This document shows positions 52,257-61,458 of a stretch of DNA of 64,000 nt, piece after piece. Below the pieces are notes generated by a model. That model made no database searches, was not told the DNA's origin, and saw nothing but the letters and a program-made list of their open reading frames with translations. The position numbers were made by a program, and so were the translations under genes. Location: NCBI RefSeq assembly GCF_013030985.1, contig NZ_WPYP01000004.1, positions 297,778 to 361,777 on the forward strand, given 5' to 3'. The stretch's first letter is position 1; each line of letters opens with the position of its first letter. Source of the stretch: Ruegeria arenilitoris. GTDB lineage: Bacteria > Pseudomonadota > Alphaproteobacteria > Rhodobacterales > Rhodobacteraceae.

Positions 52257-53080
52257 GCCTCACATTGCTGCGATCCGTCGCTTTGGCAGATAAGTCGCAA
52301 GGTGAGACTTAGGGGCGGGTATTTGGAGCGGGTGCCGCTAGGTAAGGTTGTACACCGAATCTCTGAACTTCAATCGCGTTGCCAAAAAACAACGCGCAAC
52401 AGCCGAGTTTCTTTTTGACGCGCGAAAAAAAGGCACAAAAAGTCTTTGTAAAACAAGCATGAAATTTGCTGCTTAAATTTTAGGCAAACAGAGCGAAACC
52501 TTTAGTTTTTAAGATGAAACGCGTACTCAACACCAAATTATCCGCGCACTTATCCACAAAAGCCGTGGATGTCTTACGTGTTGATTGAAGTCAGCAGCCA
52601 TGTAAAACAGGTGATTCCAAGAATCTGGGTTACAGGCTTACGTGATTCATCTTCGGAACTCCCCCCGCAAATTATCGGAAGTGAACTTGGTTCGGCTTGC
52701 TGGTTTCAGTTCCAATTTAGCCAGCGAGTCCGCTTGGACAAAGCGCACGAGTTGTCTTGATGACTTGCGCTATTCGAACTCCGAGGAACCGCGGCACCAC
52801 CAAAGGTTGTTCAGTTTCACTCCATTACATGGGGCTCATTTCAAGAACTGCGACGCGGTACGAATTGGCATGCCTGCTTATGCTGCGGCTCCACACCGGA
52901 GTTACCCCGGGACACGTCGAATCTCTCAACCCGACGTGGGTTAGGTGTTAAACACCCGTACGCATCAGTGCCTGCTAGAAATTTCAAACCGGACACCGAA
53001 AAAGTCTCGGATTGCCACTGTTAAGCCTCATTCTCGTAGTCAGTCCGAACCATAACCGCATGTATGTAAAGGAGTATTTC
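52257..53080. other. Sparse A+T-rich region in the island
   Basis: Short overlapping frames only. One at about 52757-52951 reads LACLLMLRLHTGVTPGHVESL, which faintly resembles the recombinase segment LLxTGxRxGE, so this may be another recombinase scrap. No confident gene. Confidence 0.35.
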
Positions 53081-53446
53081 ATGCGCAGGTTTTTCACTGC
53101 CGTTGCCCTGTTGCCTTTTGTTGCTGCCTGCGCGCAGTCGCCGGATAAGGTCGGTGCCACGTATGTCAGCCCGGCTATCTTTGATGGGCGTTCGTGCCAG
53201 CAATTGCACGCCGAGCGCAACCAGATTGCAAGCAACGTTAACAAGTTGACGGCAGACCAAAAGAAAGCGGCTACGGATGACGCAGTCATTACAGGCGTGA
53301 CGCTGGTTCTGTTCTGGCCTGCCGCGTTGGCTATGGCTGCGACACAGGATCACGCCGACCAATTGGCGGCAGCCAAAGGGAACTACGACGCCATCACGCA
53401 GGCCATGCAGACGAAGAATTGCCCCCAAATCGGCGTGACTGGCTAA
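53081..53446 (+). CDS. Small lipoprotein, unknown
   Basis: A 121-residue protein with a lipoprotein signal (RRFFTAVALLPFVAACAQ, Cys17 likely lipidated). AAGGAG at the correct distance marks ATG 53081 as start. It includes one further hydrophobic helix (ITGVTLVLFWPAALAMAATQ) and a Cys pair. No family recognised. A good terminator follows. Confidence 0.7.
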   Translation: MRRFFTAVALLPFVAACAQSPDKVGATYVSPAIFDGRSCQQLHAERNQIASNVNKLTADQKKAATDDAVITGVTLVLFWPAALAMAATQDHADQLAAAKGNYDAITQAMQTKNCPQIGVTG

Positions 53447-53463
53447 AGCTGCCAAGCAGCAAC

Positions 53464-53500
53464 AAGGAAAGGGGAGCATGAAGGTGTGTTCCCTTTTCTT
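53464..53500 (+). terminator. Rho-independent terminator after the lipoprotein gene
   Basis: The inverted repeat AAGGAAAGGGGA / TTCCCTTTTCTT (12-bp stem with two G-U type pairs) surrounds a 13-base loop and ends in a T-rich run. It is 17 bases after the lipoprotein stop. Confidence 0.6.
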
Positions 53501-53790
53501 ACGACGCTTTGCCACCATCTACTTCTTGAGCAGTGCGGCACGCCTCAAAGGCCGTGCCCAAGAGACATAGCGTTCGCTGCCTGAAATAAGAGAACCTCAG
53601 CTCTGCGGGTTGTTCAGTAACGTTACCCTACATAGGCAAAGCAGCAAGGGATTGAGCGCTCTACGTATAGGTTACGTTACATAGGGCACCACACAGCAAC
53701 CATACGTTAGACAACAATACAGGCTTAGGGTCTATGCTGGATAGTCAGGATAAGAAAAGCGAATTGGATTTCGAAAACATGTAGAAGCAG
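53501..53790. other. Intergenic stretch between lipoprotein and unknown gene
   Basis: No gene seen. It contains two similar GTTACNNTACATAGG blocks, about 50 bases apart (near 53621 and 53671), that look like a diverged direct repeat. Confidence 0.35.
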
Positions 53791-54402
53791 ATGCAACTCC
53801 CCTTACCAATCGCGGAAGGGTTTGTTGCGGACATTGGTTGGATTGCTCAGCACAACCACCCCAAAGACCAGCGCATAACACCACTACCAGCGAAAGAGCG
53901 CAAAGCGATCTACAGCAAGCTGGACAAGACCATCAGTTCTTTGCTGGAGCAGCTTTCAAACCTGCCACCCTCCATCCAATGGGAGTTTGACGAGGTGGGT
54001 ATGGGTAACGAGCCGGAAAACTACTTTGAAGACTCTTTGGATTCTGGTCACGAATGTCTTGGCTACAGCGAACATCTCGTAGATGCGGTTCAAGAAAAAT
54101 TGCCGAAGATTCAATTCCTGATCGGCGAGGCGCTGGAACAGCACAAGCGTCCGCGTGCCAGACCGAAGCAAAATGAAAATCTGGAAGAAACAATTCAGCG
54201 GCTCGCGCAGATTTTCCAGCACTATACTGGCCGGAGTCCGATGGAGAAGCACCGCTACGACGAAACCGACGCTGACCAGCCTTACAAAAGCGATTTCTTC
54301 AGTTTCCTATATGATTTCTTCTGGGTTGACCCCAACCACAGGTTCCCGACATCGCAAGCCATCGGCAACGCGACATTGCGCGTGTTTGGCCTTACAAAAT
54401 AG
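53791..54402 (+). CDS. Unknown protein, island cargo
   Basis: A 203-residue acidic protein, mostly predicted alpha-helical. No membrane helix or signal. The motifs WEFDEVGMGNEPENYFED and FFSFLYDFFWVDPNHRFPTS are visible but not recognised. It stands alone, with no clear operon. Codon use is A+T-richer than the chromosome to the left. Similar free-standing genes in islands are often cargo without known function. Confidence 0.6.
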   Translation: MQLPLPIAEGFVADIGWIAQHNHPKDQRITPLPAKERKAIYSKLDKTISSLLEQLSNLPPSIQWEFDEVGMGNEPENYFEDSLDSGHECLGYSEHLVDAVQEKLPKIQFLIGEALEQHKRPRARPKQNENLEETIQRLAQIFQHYTGRSPMEKHRYDETDADQPYKSDFFSFLYDFFWVDPNHRFPTSQAIGNATLRVFGLTK

Positions 54403-54462
54403 GGGATGTCATAAATGGACAAGTTTTAAGCCATATATGACATTAGAATAATCCGCGCCTAC

Positions 54463-54890
54463 ACGAAGTCATAGCTCCACACGTGGTTTCGATGCTTTGG
54501 CCGCAGCCGTACACATGATCCGTCATTCAACCAGAGCCGCCCCTTCTTTGGTTGTTTCATTGGCACTTCAAGCCCCTGCCGCCGTCAAAGTCTTTCGACC
54601 CGTTTGCCATGCACCTGCCAGCCCAAATCTCTCAGCAGCTCTGCGATCCGGCGAAAGCCGTAGCGACCATACTGGCGGGCCAATTTATCATATCCGCCAC
54701 CAGTCGCTCCTCGTCAGCTTGACCTCTCGGCAGTTTTCGCTGTGTGGATCGGTGCCGTTTCAGGACACGACACGTGCGGCGTTCTGAGACCCGCAGTTTG
54801 GAGCGCACATGGTTGATGCAGGCACTGCGATGGGCGGGGCTCAGCAGTTTCCCTTGTTCGCCATTTGGTTCCTCCGTTTTCTTAACTATA
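54463..54890 (-). pseudogene. IS3-family transposase (orfB type) remnant
   Basis: Read on the minus strand in shifting frames, the region encodes IS3/IS407-type OrfB pieces: LSPAHRSACINHVRSKL, LARQYGRYGFRRIAELL, GWQVHGKRVERL and MKQPKKGRLWLNDGSC, ending at HVWSYDF, where the DDE domain begins. There is a frameshift and an internal stop, and the C-terminal catalytic part is missing. It directly abuts the esterase-like gene's N-terminus. Confidence 0.8.
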
Positions 54891-54970
54891 GTAGTGGACC
54901 ACTTCAGTCGGGGAGGATCAGTGGAAATGGTGATTTTAGATTTCCAGCTTGTTGCCGACAAAACCAAGTT

Positions 54971-56098
54971 TTGCTAGCAGTTTGTTTTGACAAACAAATA
55001 TTCGAACCTGAGCGAGCGGATAACCTGCCTGAAAATCTTGTCCAATCTAGTGAGCTGATTACAGCTACTCCCGTTACTTTCCGGCACAAATTGTTGGAAT
55101 ATGTGGTACGTGCGTTTGCACGCGCGCCAATGCCGGTATTGAAGATTATTGCGGGGAAACCGGTAGAAGTAGAAGGCAAACGCCTTGACCCGTTGATGCA
55201 GATTATTTGTCAGAAGTTTGCGCCAGATCCTCAAAATCCTCCAACTCTGGAAGAAAAACGAAAGGATCTGGATATCCGCGGTGCATGGCTAGCTCACCGA
55301 TTAGATTCGAATGTATCCATTAAAACCCTTACCGTTCCTGGGCCGGGTGACGACATCAAGTGTGAGTTGCATTGTCCTACAGGACTGCCTTCTTCGGCGC
55401 GTGCTATTATTCATTTTCACGGCGGGGGTCACGTAATGGGATCACCTCAAAGCCATCGCAGAACCAGCAATCGAATGGCCAAGGATACGCAAAGTATCGT
55501 GGTCGTCCCTGACTATCGTCTTGCTCCAGAAAACCCGTTTCCCGCAGCGATCGAGGACTGCCTCGCAGTTTTCGATTTTGTGGCCGAAAACCATCAGGAG
55601 TTAGGCATCGATCCAAACAAGATCGCTTTAGCGGGTGGCAGCGCTGGTGGTAATTTGGCGGCCGTGGTCGCCAATCACCGCCGATCAGCCCCCATCCCAC
55701 CGTGCCTGCAGATTCTTTGGTATCCAAATACCGAGCGATCAACGGCGCGGCAGTCTTTTGCCACTCTCGGATCAGGGTTCCTCTTGGATCTGAACGAGAT
55801 TCAAGAGTTTAATGATGCTTACACGCCGAACCCGAAGAACCTTTTGAATCCGCTTGCCACACCGGCATCAGATGACTTGGCCGGCGTGTGCCCAGCCATC
55901 ATTTTGGCAGCGGGATTCGACCCATATCTGGACGACAATCTGGCCTATGCTGAGCGACTGCGACAGGCCGGCGCCAACGTAGAAATGCGGGTCTACGCGA
56001 GCCTTATCCATGGGTTCACCGGCATGTCCGAGTTATCGCAGGGTGCCCGCGAAGCCTGGACTGATACGATGGTGCTGATAAACAAAGCACTCAACTGA
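54971..56098 (+). CDS. Alpha/beta hydrolase, hormone-sensitive-lipase-like esterase
   Basis: About 375 residues as drawn. FHGGGHVMGS is the oxyanion-hole motif. GGSAGGNLA carries the nucleophile Ser (GxSxG). The acid and His regions are near AAGFDPYLDD and SLIHGFTGMS. Typical of the HSL family of esterases. The start is uncertain: the frame reads through into the IS3 remnant upstream, so the original N-terminus may have been lost. Candidate starts are TTG 54971, GTG 55103 and ATG 55130. It converges with the P450 genes. Confidence 0.75.
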   Translation: MLAVCFDKQIFEPERADNLPENLVQSSELITATPVTFRHKLLEYVVRAFARAPMPVLKIIAGKPVEVEGKRLDPLMQIICQKFAPDPQNPPTLEEKRKDLDIRGAWLAHRLDSNVSIKTLTVPGPGDDIKCELHCPTGLPSSARAIIHFHGGGHVMGSPQSHRRTSNRMAKDTQSIVVVPDYRLAPENPFPAAIEDCLAVFDFVAENHQELGIDPNKIALAGGSAGGNLAAVVANHRRSAPIPPCLQILWYPNTERSTARQSFATLGSGFLLDLNEIQEFNDAYTPNPKNLLNPLATPASDDLAGVCPAIILAAGFDPYLDDNLAYAERLRQAGANVEMRVYASLIHGFTGMSELSQGAREAWTDTMVLINKALN

Positions 56099-56128
56099 GC
56101 ATGCGGCATAATACTCAGATGGTTGATT

Positions 56129-56145
56129 GAGGGGGCTTGCCCCTC
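56129..56145. terminator. Possible stem-loop between convergent esterase and P450 genes
   Basis: GAGGGG-GCTTG-CCCCTC is a perfect 6-bp stem with a short loop, lying between two convergent stops. A T-run is not evident, so bidirectional termination is only possible. Confidence 0.35.
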
Positions 56146-56167
56146 CCGCCGCCCTTTATAAAAAAGG

Positions 56168-57541
56168 TTACTTTCTTGGCGTTAAGTACAGCTTCACCCC
56201 TCCGGCCGGGCGAAGCACGATACGAGATGTCGGATAAGGTGTATGACCATCTACAGGTTTTATCTCATTCGACCTGACAATCGAGGCTAGGATAGAGACA
56301 GCTTCCAGCATTGAAAGCCCCATTCCAATACAAATCCGCGGTCCGCCCGAGAATGGAATGAACTGAAAACGATGATGGCCTTTGGCTCGGTCCGGTGCAA
56401 ACCGCTCAGGGTCGAACCTGTTGGGATTCTCCCAGAGCTTTTCGTGCCGGTGCATCGGATATGTAGCCAGAACCACAGTGTCGCCGCGGCGAACAGAGGT
56501 GCCATCCGGAAACGTCACGTCCTCCAAGGCAACCCTTTCCTGCGCATAGACCGGCGGGAATAATCGCATCGCCTCCTTCACAACCAATTCGTGTTTTTTT
56601 AGCTTGCCGATGTGATCCGGCTGTAGTGGGGCATCGCCGCAGATTTCGTTTACTTCCTCCAGCAGCTTCTCCTGCCACTCTGGACTGTTGGCCAACAGAT
56701 ACATTGCCCACGAAAGGGTCAAAGCTACAGTTTCGTGGCCTGCACTAATGAAAGTAATAAGGTTGTCTCTAACCTCAATGTCGGACAAGCCAGTCCCTGT
56801 GTCTTGGTCGCGTGCTGAAATCAGCATACTCAACAGGTCATCGCTTTCCACGCCGGAACGACGGCGGCGCCCGATAGTCCTTGTGCACTCTTCCCGCAGA
56901 CGCTCAACCGCGTCCCTGCCCTTTCGGGCCCAGGGTTTCGGCAAGTCGCGCGTAATCTTGAAGAGATCAAAGAAATCAATCCGGCCGTTATACTCAAGAT
57001 ACAGGTCGATATCTTTGGATATCGCTTCGGCGTTCAAATCAGACCCTTCACCCGACAGCAGTGTTTGCACGATAACCTTGAGCGATGCCCTGTCCATCTT
57101 TTCGAATACATCGACAGGACCTTGTTCCAATGAAAGCAATTCAGCTGTCTCATCCGCGATGCGGATAATGCCGGGCAAAAGTTTGTTCAGATGAATCGAG
57201 CGGAAAATCGGAGACGTGGCCTTGCGTTGAAACTTCCAGCGTTCCCCTTCGATTGTCAGCAACCCCTCACCGCCCGCACGTTTGAGAATTGACTGCCAGA
57301 TTTCCGAACGTGGAAACAGGGTGTAGTTCTTTAGTAGCACGTCCTGAACAATGTCTGGATCGGTTACGTGCACATAGCGCTTGCCGAAGAAATTTACTTC
57401 ATGCGTGAAGTCTTCGTACAGCTTGCGAGGCCATATCTCGACTGGATTTCTGAACATTCTCCTGAGAAGGGCAAAGTTCGATGCGCCTTCAGACAGGGTG
57501 TCCACTGTGACTGGTTCAAAAGGCTTGTGATCGATGTTCAT
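56168..57541 (-). CDS. Cytochrome P450 (second of tandem pair)
   Basis: A 457-residue P450. I-helix AGHETVAL, KEAMRLFPPVYAQER with the ExxR motif, and the heme-binding loop FSGGPRICIG are all present. ATG 57541 is chosen (AGGA upstream); an upstream in-frame ATG adds 11 residues. It is the downstream partner of the P450 at 57.6-58.9 kb, with 37 bases between. Substrate unknown. No ferredoxin or reductase is encoded nearby. Confidence 0.92.
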   Translation of the reverse strand: MNIDHKPFEPVTVDTLSEGASNFALLRRMFRNPVEIWPRKLYEDFTHEVNFFGKRYVHVTDPDIVQDVLLKNYTLFPRSEIWQSILKRAGGEGLLTIEGERWKFQRKATSPIFRSIHLNKLLPGIIRIADETAELLSLEQGPVDVFEKMDRASLKVIVQTLLSGEGSDLNAEAISKDIDLYLEYNGRIDFFDLFKITRDLPKPWARKGRDAVERLREECTRTIGRRRRSGVESDDLLSMLISARDQDTGTGLSDIEVRDNLITFISAGHETVALTLSWAMYLLANSPEWQEKLLEEVNEICGDAPLQPDHIGKLKKHELVVKEAMRLFPPVYAQERVALEDVTFPDGTSVRRGDTVVLATYPMHRHEKLWENPNRFDPERFAPDRAKGHHRFQFIPFSGGPRICIGMGLSMLEAVSILASIVRSNEIKPVDGHTPYPTSRIVLRPAGGVKLYLTPRK

Positions 57542-57578
57542 AACGTGTCCTGATTTGATCGCTTCCGAGCCCAAAGCG

Positions 57579-58949
57579 TCAATGGCGTGGCGAAACGCGC
57601 AGTTTCATACCGCCTTCTGCGTGAAGGGTTATGCGTGAATTGGGATATGGGACAAACCCCTCGACCGGAGCCAGCCTTACCGTACGGACGACGCTGGCGA
57701 GGATGGCCGTGGCTTCGAACATCGCGTATTTTAGGCCACTGCAAATACGCGGCCCAGCCGAAAACGGGATATACTGAAACCGATGGTATGACGACATTCT
57801 CTGCGCATCAAACCGGCGCGGTTCAAAGTGATTGGGCCGTTCCCAGAGCTTCTTGTGTCTGTGCATCGGATATGTGGCCAGAAAGACCATATCGCCTTTT
57901 CTGAGTTTCAAGCCATTGATCTCGACATCTGCTGCGGCAACGCGGTGCATGCCCTGGCACGGAGGGTACAGCCGCATCGCCTCTTTCAGAACCATCTCAT
58001 GCTTTTTTAATCGCCCTAAATTATCTGCAGTCAATGGGGCTTCACCCAAGACTTCTGAAAGCTCATCCACCAATTGATCTTGCCAAAAGGGGCTGTTCGC
58101 CAACAGATAGAAAGTCCACGCGATAGCGTGTGAGGTCGTCTCTCGGCCTGCGCCGATGAAGGTCACGATATTATCCCTCAATTCGATCTCAGACAGTTTC
58201 TTTCCGGTTTCCGGATCTTGGGCAGCCAATAAAAGAGACAACAGATCATCGGTTGCGTTATCGGATTTTCTACGATTGGACAGTGCTTTCATGGCATCTT
58301 CTCTGAGTCTTCCTGCCGCTTTCACCCCCGCGCGCGCCCATGGTTTGGGGAGATTTCTGGTCGCTTCGAACAAGTCCAATGGGTCGACTTTAGCAACAAA
58401 AGCCAAAAGCTTGTGAACGTCGTTAGAGATGCGTTCATAGTCCAGATTATCTTCTTCACCCGAGAGCAATGTGTTTGCAATCGTTTCAAAGGTCGCCTTT
58501 GAAATAGAGGGCAGGACATCAATTTCGCCGGGATTGGATCTAAACTGCTGTGCAACCTCTTTGCCCACCGCAATCATATGCGGAAGCAAGTTTGACAAGC
58601 TCTTGCGTTGAAAGACCGGGGCTGTCGCCTTGCGCAGAAACTTCCATTCTGCACCCTCTGCAGTCAGCAAGCCCTTTCCTATGGATCGTGACATTATCGA
58701 TTGTGCGATTTCCGGCTTTGGAAAATCCGACTGCTGACTAAGCAAAACGCCCTTTACGATTTCTGGATCGCTGGTCAGGACAACACGGTTACCAAGGATT
58801 TGTTTTTCGAAGATGAAATCTTCGTACAAGGAGTCCGGCCAGCCCTCGACGGGGTTTTGCATTACCTTTCTGAGTACTGAAAAGGCTGACGCATTTCTTT
58901 GTATCGGTTTTACGGTGACCGGTTCAAAACTCTCAGTTTCCGCTAACAT
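57579..58949 (-). CDS. Cytochrome P450 (first of tandem pair)
   Basis: A 456-residue P450. GAGRETTSH, KEAMRLYPPCQGMHR (ExxR) and FSAGPRICSG (heme Cys) are present. It is alike across its whole length to the second P450 (YEDF, LLTAEG/LLTIEG, ATYPMHRHKKLWE segments), so the two come from a tandem duplication. In the I-helix the second-position residue is Arg (GAGRETT), where the partner has His (AGHET). Shared substrate class likely, with divergent specificity. Confidence 0.92.
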   Translation of the reverse strand: MLAETESFEPVTVKPIQRNASAFSVLRKVMQNPVEGWPDSLYEDFIFEKQILGNRVVLTSDPEIVKGVLLSQQSDFPKPEIAQSIMSRSIGKGLLTAEGAEWKFLRKATAPVFQRKSLSNLLPHMIAVGKEVAQQFRSNPGEIDVLPSISKATFETIANTLLSGEEDNLDYERISNDVHKLLAFVAKVDPLDLFEATRNLPKPWARAGVKAAGRLREDAMKALSNRRKSDNATDDLLSLLLAAQDPETGKKLSEIELRDNIVTFIGAGRETTSHAIAWTFYLLANSPFWQDQLVDELSEVLGEAPLTADNLGRLKKHEMVLKEAMRLYPPCQGMHRVAAADVEINGLKLRKGDMVFLATYPMHRHKKLWERPNHFEPRRFDAQRMSSYHRFQYIPFSAGPRICSGLKYAMFEATAILASVVRTVRLAPVEGFVPYPNSRITLHAEGGMKLRVSPRH

Positions 58950-59292
58950 TCATTCAATTCTTGTCAGACGTCCTTTGAACCAACATTGTGAATATACACA
59001 GGTTGCAAGAACTTATAGTTATACCACCCTGGGTCGTGCTAACTTACTTTGTCTGAGTTGACAAGATTTCGCGTTCACACCTTATGCGCGATAATCGGTC
59101 GCCGCCCGTAAAAGCACAGTTTCAGCCGTGGATCTGTCTCTGGGGTACGGTAATGGGACTCATTGTCGTTTTTTAATCGATGAGGCTCTTAGATTTCTTC
59201 AATGTATGTCCGCTTCGAGGAAGGCGCGGCGCAGCATTTGGCATGAACGTGCACGGCAGCTTTGGGCCGCCCGCGAAGGCGACCCATTGGCT
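58950..59292. other. Upstream region of the P450 pair
   Basis: About 340 bases; short frames only. Probably contains the promoter for the P450 genes. Nothing specific recognised. Confidence 0.4.
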
Positions 59293-59734
59293 CTAGATCT
59301 CAATGGCTTCGGCGATGGCCAAGGCATCCTCGAGTTCGACGCCGAGATACCGGACTGTACTGTCCATCTTGGTATGGCCTAGCAAGAGCTGAACCGCTCT
59401 GAGATTGCCAGTTTTCTTGTAGATTTGGGTGGTTTTCGTGCGCCTCATTGAATGGGTTCCGTATGCGCTTGCTTTGCAGAACTGAGGCGCGTTCCTTGAT
59501 CTGACCCGATGATATGACTTCGACCACCTTCATCTTCACCAGATCACAGCCGCGATGCTTGCTGTCGATTGCCATATTGAAGAGTGCAAGATCGCGATGG
59601 TTGTCGGCAAGCTCGAGGCGAACACGGATTGCCCAGACATGTTATGGTTTCAGCGGGCGCTTCTGACCCACGATACGGCCTTTGTTCCAGGCTGGGCGAA
59701 GTGCGCGAATGGCAGGTAAGTTTGGTGTTTCCAT
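59293..59734 (-). pseudogene. Tyrosine recombinase remnant (third)
   Basis: On the minus strand, pieces of a plasmid/ICE-type tyrosine recombinase are read: an N-terminal METPNLPAIRALRP, then RLELADNHRDLALFNMAIDS with HRGCDLVKMKVVEV, then, after a frame change and loss of the middle, GNLRAVQLLLGHTKMDSTVRYLGVELEDA with the terminal Tyr region. A stop codon (TAA) occurs near the KRPLKP position. So it is inactive, with one nonsense mutation, a frameshift and an internal deletion. Confidence 0.82.
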
Positions 59735-60068
59735 GACTGATCCTCCGATCCGCCGTGCCCACCCACAACGACAACCCGACGTTGACGCGATCCAATATCA
59801 CAGGATGCTGCGATTGCTCCGAGGTCCTCTTAGAGCCCTTACCAGACCTTCGCCATCCTTCGTAGCTTCGCTTGCGCAGCAAACCGCGGATCGCGCAAAC
59901 CGGACATTCAGTCCCGCTAGGTGAAAGGCGGTGATGCGAGACATACTACCGCTGCCCAAGGGCTTTCCTGTCAGTCATCGCTCTCGCGGCAATCGTCATA
60001 TACTGGCTGTGAGTCCTGACCCTAGTCTTTCGATTGAATTGACGATTTTAGCAACAACTGCGTTTCAA
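59735..60068. other. Intergenic region left of the M16 genes
   Basis: About 330 bases without supported gene; short frames only. Confidence 0.4.
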
Positions 60069-61457
60069 CTATAAGCTTTCAGCATTGGAAAGAACGTCAA
60101 GGCAATACCTTAAGGGGGTGCTTTTCGGCAGCGAACAGTATCCTTTTGACTGCATGGTGTCAGAAGGAGAGTTTCCTCCTCCGATCAGAATGAGAAGAAA
60201 ATCGTCCAAAGGCGGTAAAAGCTCATTTGAGTTTTTTGCCGTCTCCTCCAACAACAGTGTTTGAAACACTCCAAAAAGCGGAATTTCTATAGTGCCGTCC
60301 GCACCCTCGGGATACTCGTGCAGGTATTGCCGCGTTCCCCAGGCAGGCTCAGTGAAAAAGTCGCGATAGTAAGTCCGGTCCAACTGACCGAACTGAAGCT
60401 CCAATCCTTCCTGTTCAATCTTCCCGCTGCGGACACTCTGGTAGATTTCCCTTATTTTCTGATGGATCTCGGGCCACCTTACCGCCTCAACTGTTGCGCT
60501 TAATGAGATAATTGCCTTTTTCTTTCCCATCACAACGAAGTCTGAGCGTGGATCGTAAGCCGCGCGCATTTCCTGGCGGATGATCCGAAACATCTCGGAC
60601 CCTTGGTTTGCGCCGATGTAATCTACCAAGACATTTGTCCCAACCTGGTCAGCCTCATCTGCAAACTCTTCAGCTTTGACAAAAAGGATCAGCATCTCGG
60701 TAGAGTCGGGGTCGGCAAAGTGAATGACACCCGTCGGAAGGGTGAAGGCTTCTTCGTTCGTACCCATCAACGCTTCAGCCCATTTTGCGAAAGGCAATTC
60801 CCACTTTCCTTTCGGGCGGGGAAGCTTGTTGACCAGTCGAAGGGTGCGGCGTTCAACTTCTTCATCCCCAGATCTCAGTATTGCCTGAATGGGCTGGCCG
60901 AAACGAAATTTGCCATCCCCGACCTCGGCTTCCGCTTCATCAGGTTCGTACTCCAGGAATTTCGCCACTTCATTCAGAACATGTTCTGGCCTTCTGGTCC
61001 TGGTAGACTTGATAGGGTTGGTATACTGCAGCTCTCTTGCGTACCAGCCGTCTGAGTATTCCGGCTCAAGCAAGAGATTTTCGAGGTGGACGAGGGTCTC
61101 TGGAAAGACCTCGTTTGGCGCCGAGACAGTGAGCATCAGATTATGGCGACTTGTTTCGATGTAATGCCTGATCCCCTTCAACTGCTTGTACTTAGCAATT
61201 TTGTGTGAGGAACGGCTTGATGTTCCTCCTGACACGACACTTGCGAGACCAGCACGTAAGGCGGCCACCCGTTCTGTTGTCGGTCGATCAATCGGCCAAA
61301 CCAAGGTGAGTTCCGAAATGCCGTTCTTCAGAGGCGTCAGAAAAGCAATATTCGCATCGCCAGTCGTTGCGATCAACTCTGCCCGGACCTGCTGAGCAGA
61401 CAGCAGGCTGAGAACCACAAAGAGAGTGGCAAAGAAACGGCCTTTGAGTGTTTGCAT
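60069..61457 (-). CDS. Exported M16-peptidase-like protein lacking the metal motif (likely inactive partner)
   Basis: About 462 residues. The N-terminus is a signal peptide (MQTLKGRFFATLFVVLSLLSAQQVRAE). The fold matches M16 (insulinase/pitrilysin) halves, but HxxEH is absent, so it is predicted to be the noncatalytic partner. RAGLASVVSGGTSS at about residue 70 fills the place of the zinc region. It starts right after the stop of the catalytic partner's gene and so is in the same operon. It is long for one M16 half. A 23-residue upstream frame extension was excluded. Confidence 0.82.
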   Translation of the reverse strand: MQTLKGRFFATLFVVLSLLSAQQVRAELIATTGDANIAFLTPLKNGISELTLVWPIDRPTTERVAALRAGLASVVSGGTSSRSSHKIAKYKQLKGIRHYIETSRHNLMLTVSAPNEVFPETLVHLENLLLEPEYSDGWYARELQYTNPIKSTRTRRPEHVLNEVAKFLEYEPDEAEAEVGDGKFRFGQPIQAILRSGDEEVERRTLRLVNKLPRPKGKWELPFAKWAEALMGTNEEAFTLPTGVIHFADPDSTEMLILFVKAEEFADEADQVGTNVLVDYIGANQGSEMFRIIRQEMRAAYDPRSDFVVMGKKKAIISLSATVEAVRWPEIHQKIREIYQSVRSGKIEQEGLELQFGQLDRTYYRDFFTEPAWGTRQYLHEYPEGADGTIEIPLFGVFQTLLLEETAKNSNELLPPLDDFLLILIGGGNSPSDTMQSKGYCSLPKSTPLRYCLDVLSNAESL

Positions 61458-61458
61458 G

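Noticed and set aside
59544..59882. 112-residue minus-strand frame
   Set aside because: Overlaps the recombinase remnant and has no protein-like motifs; likely chance.
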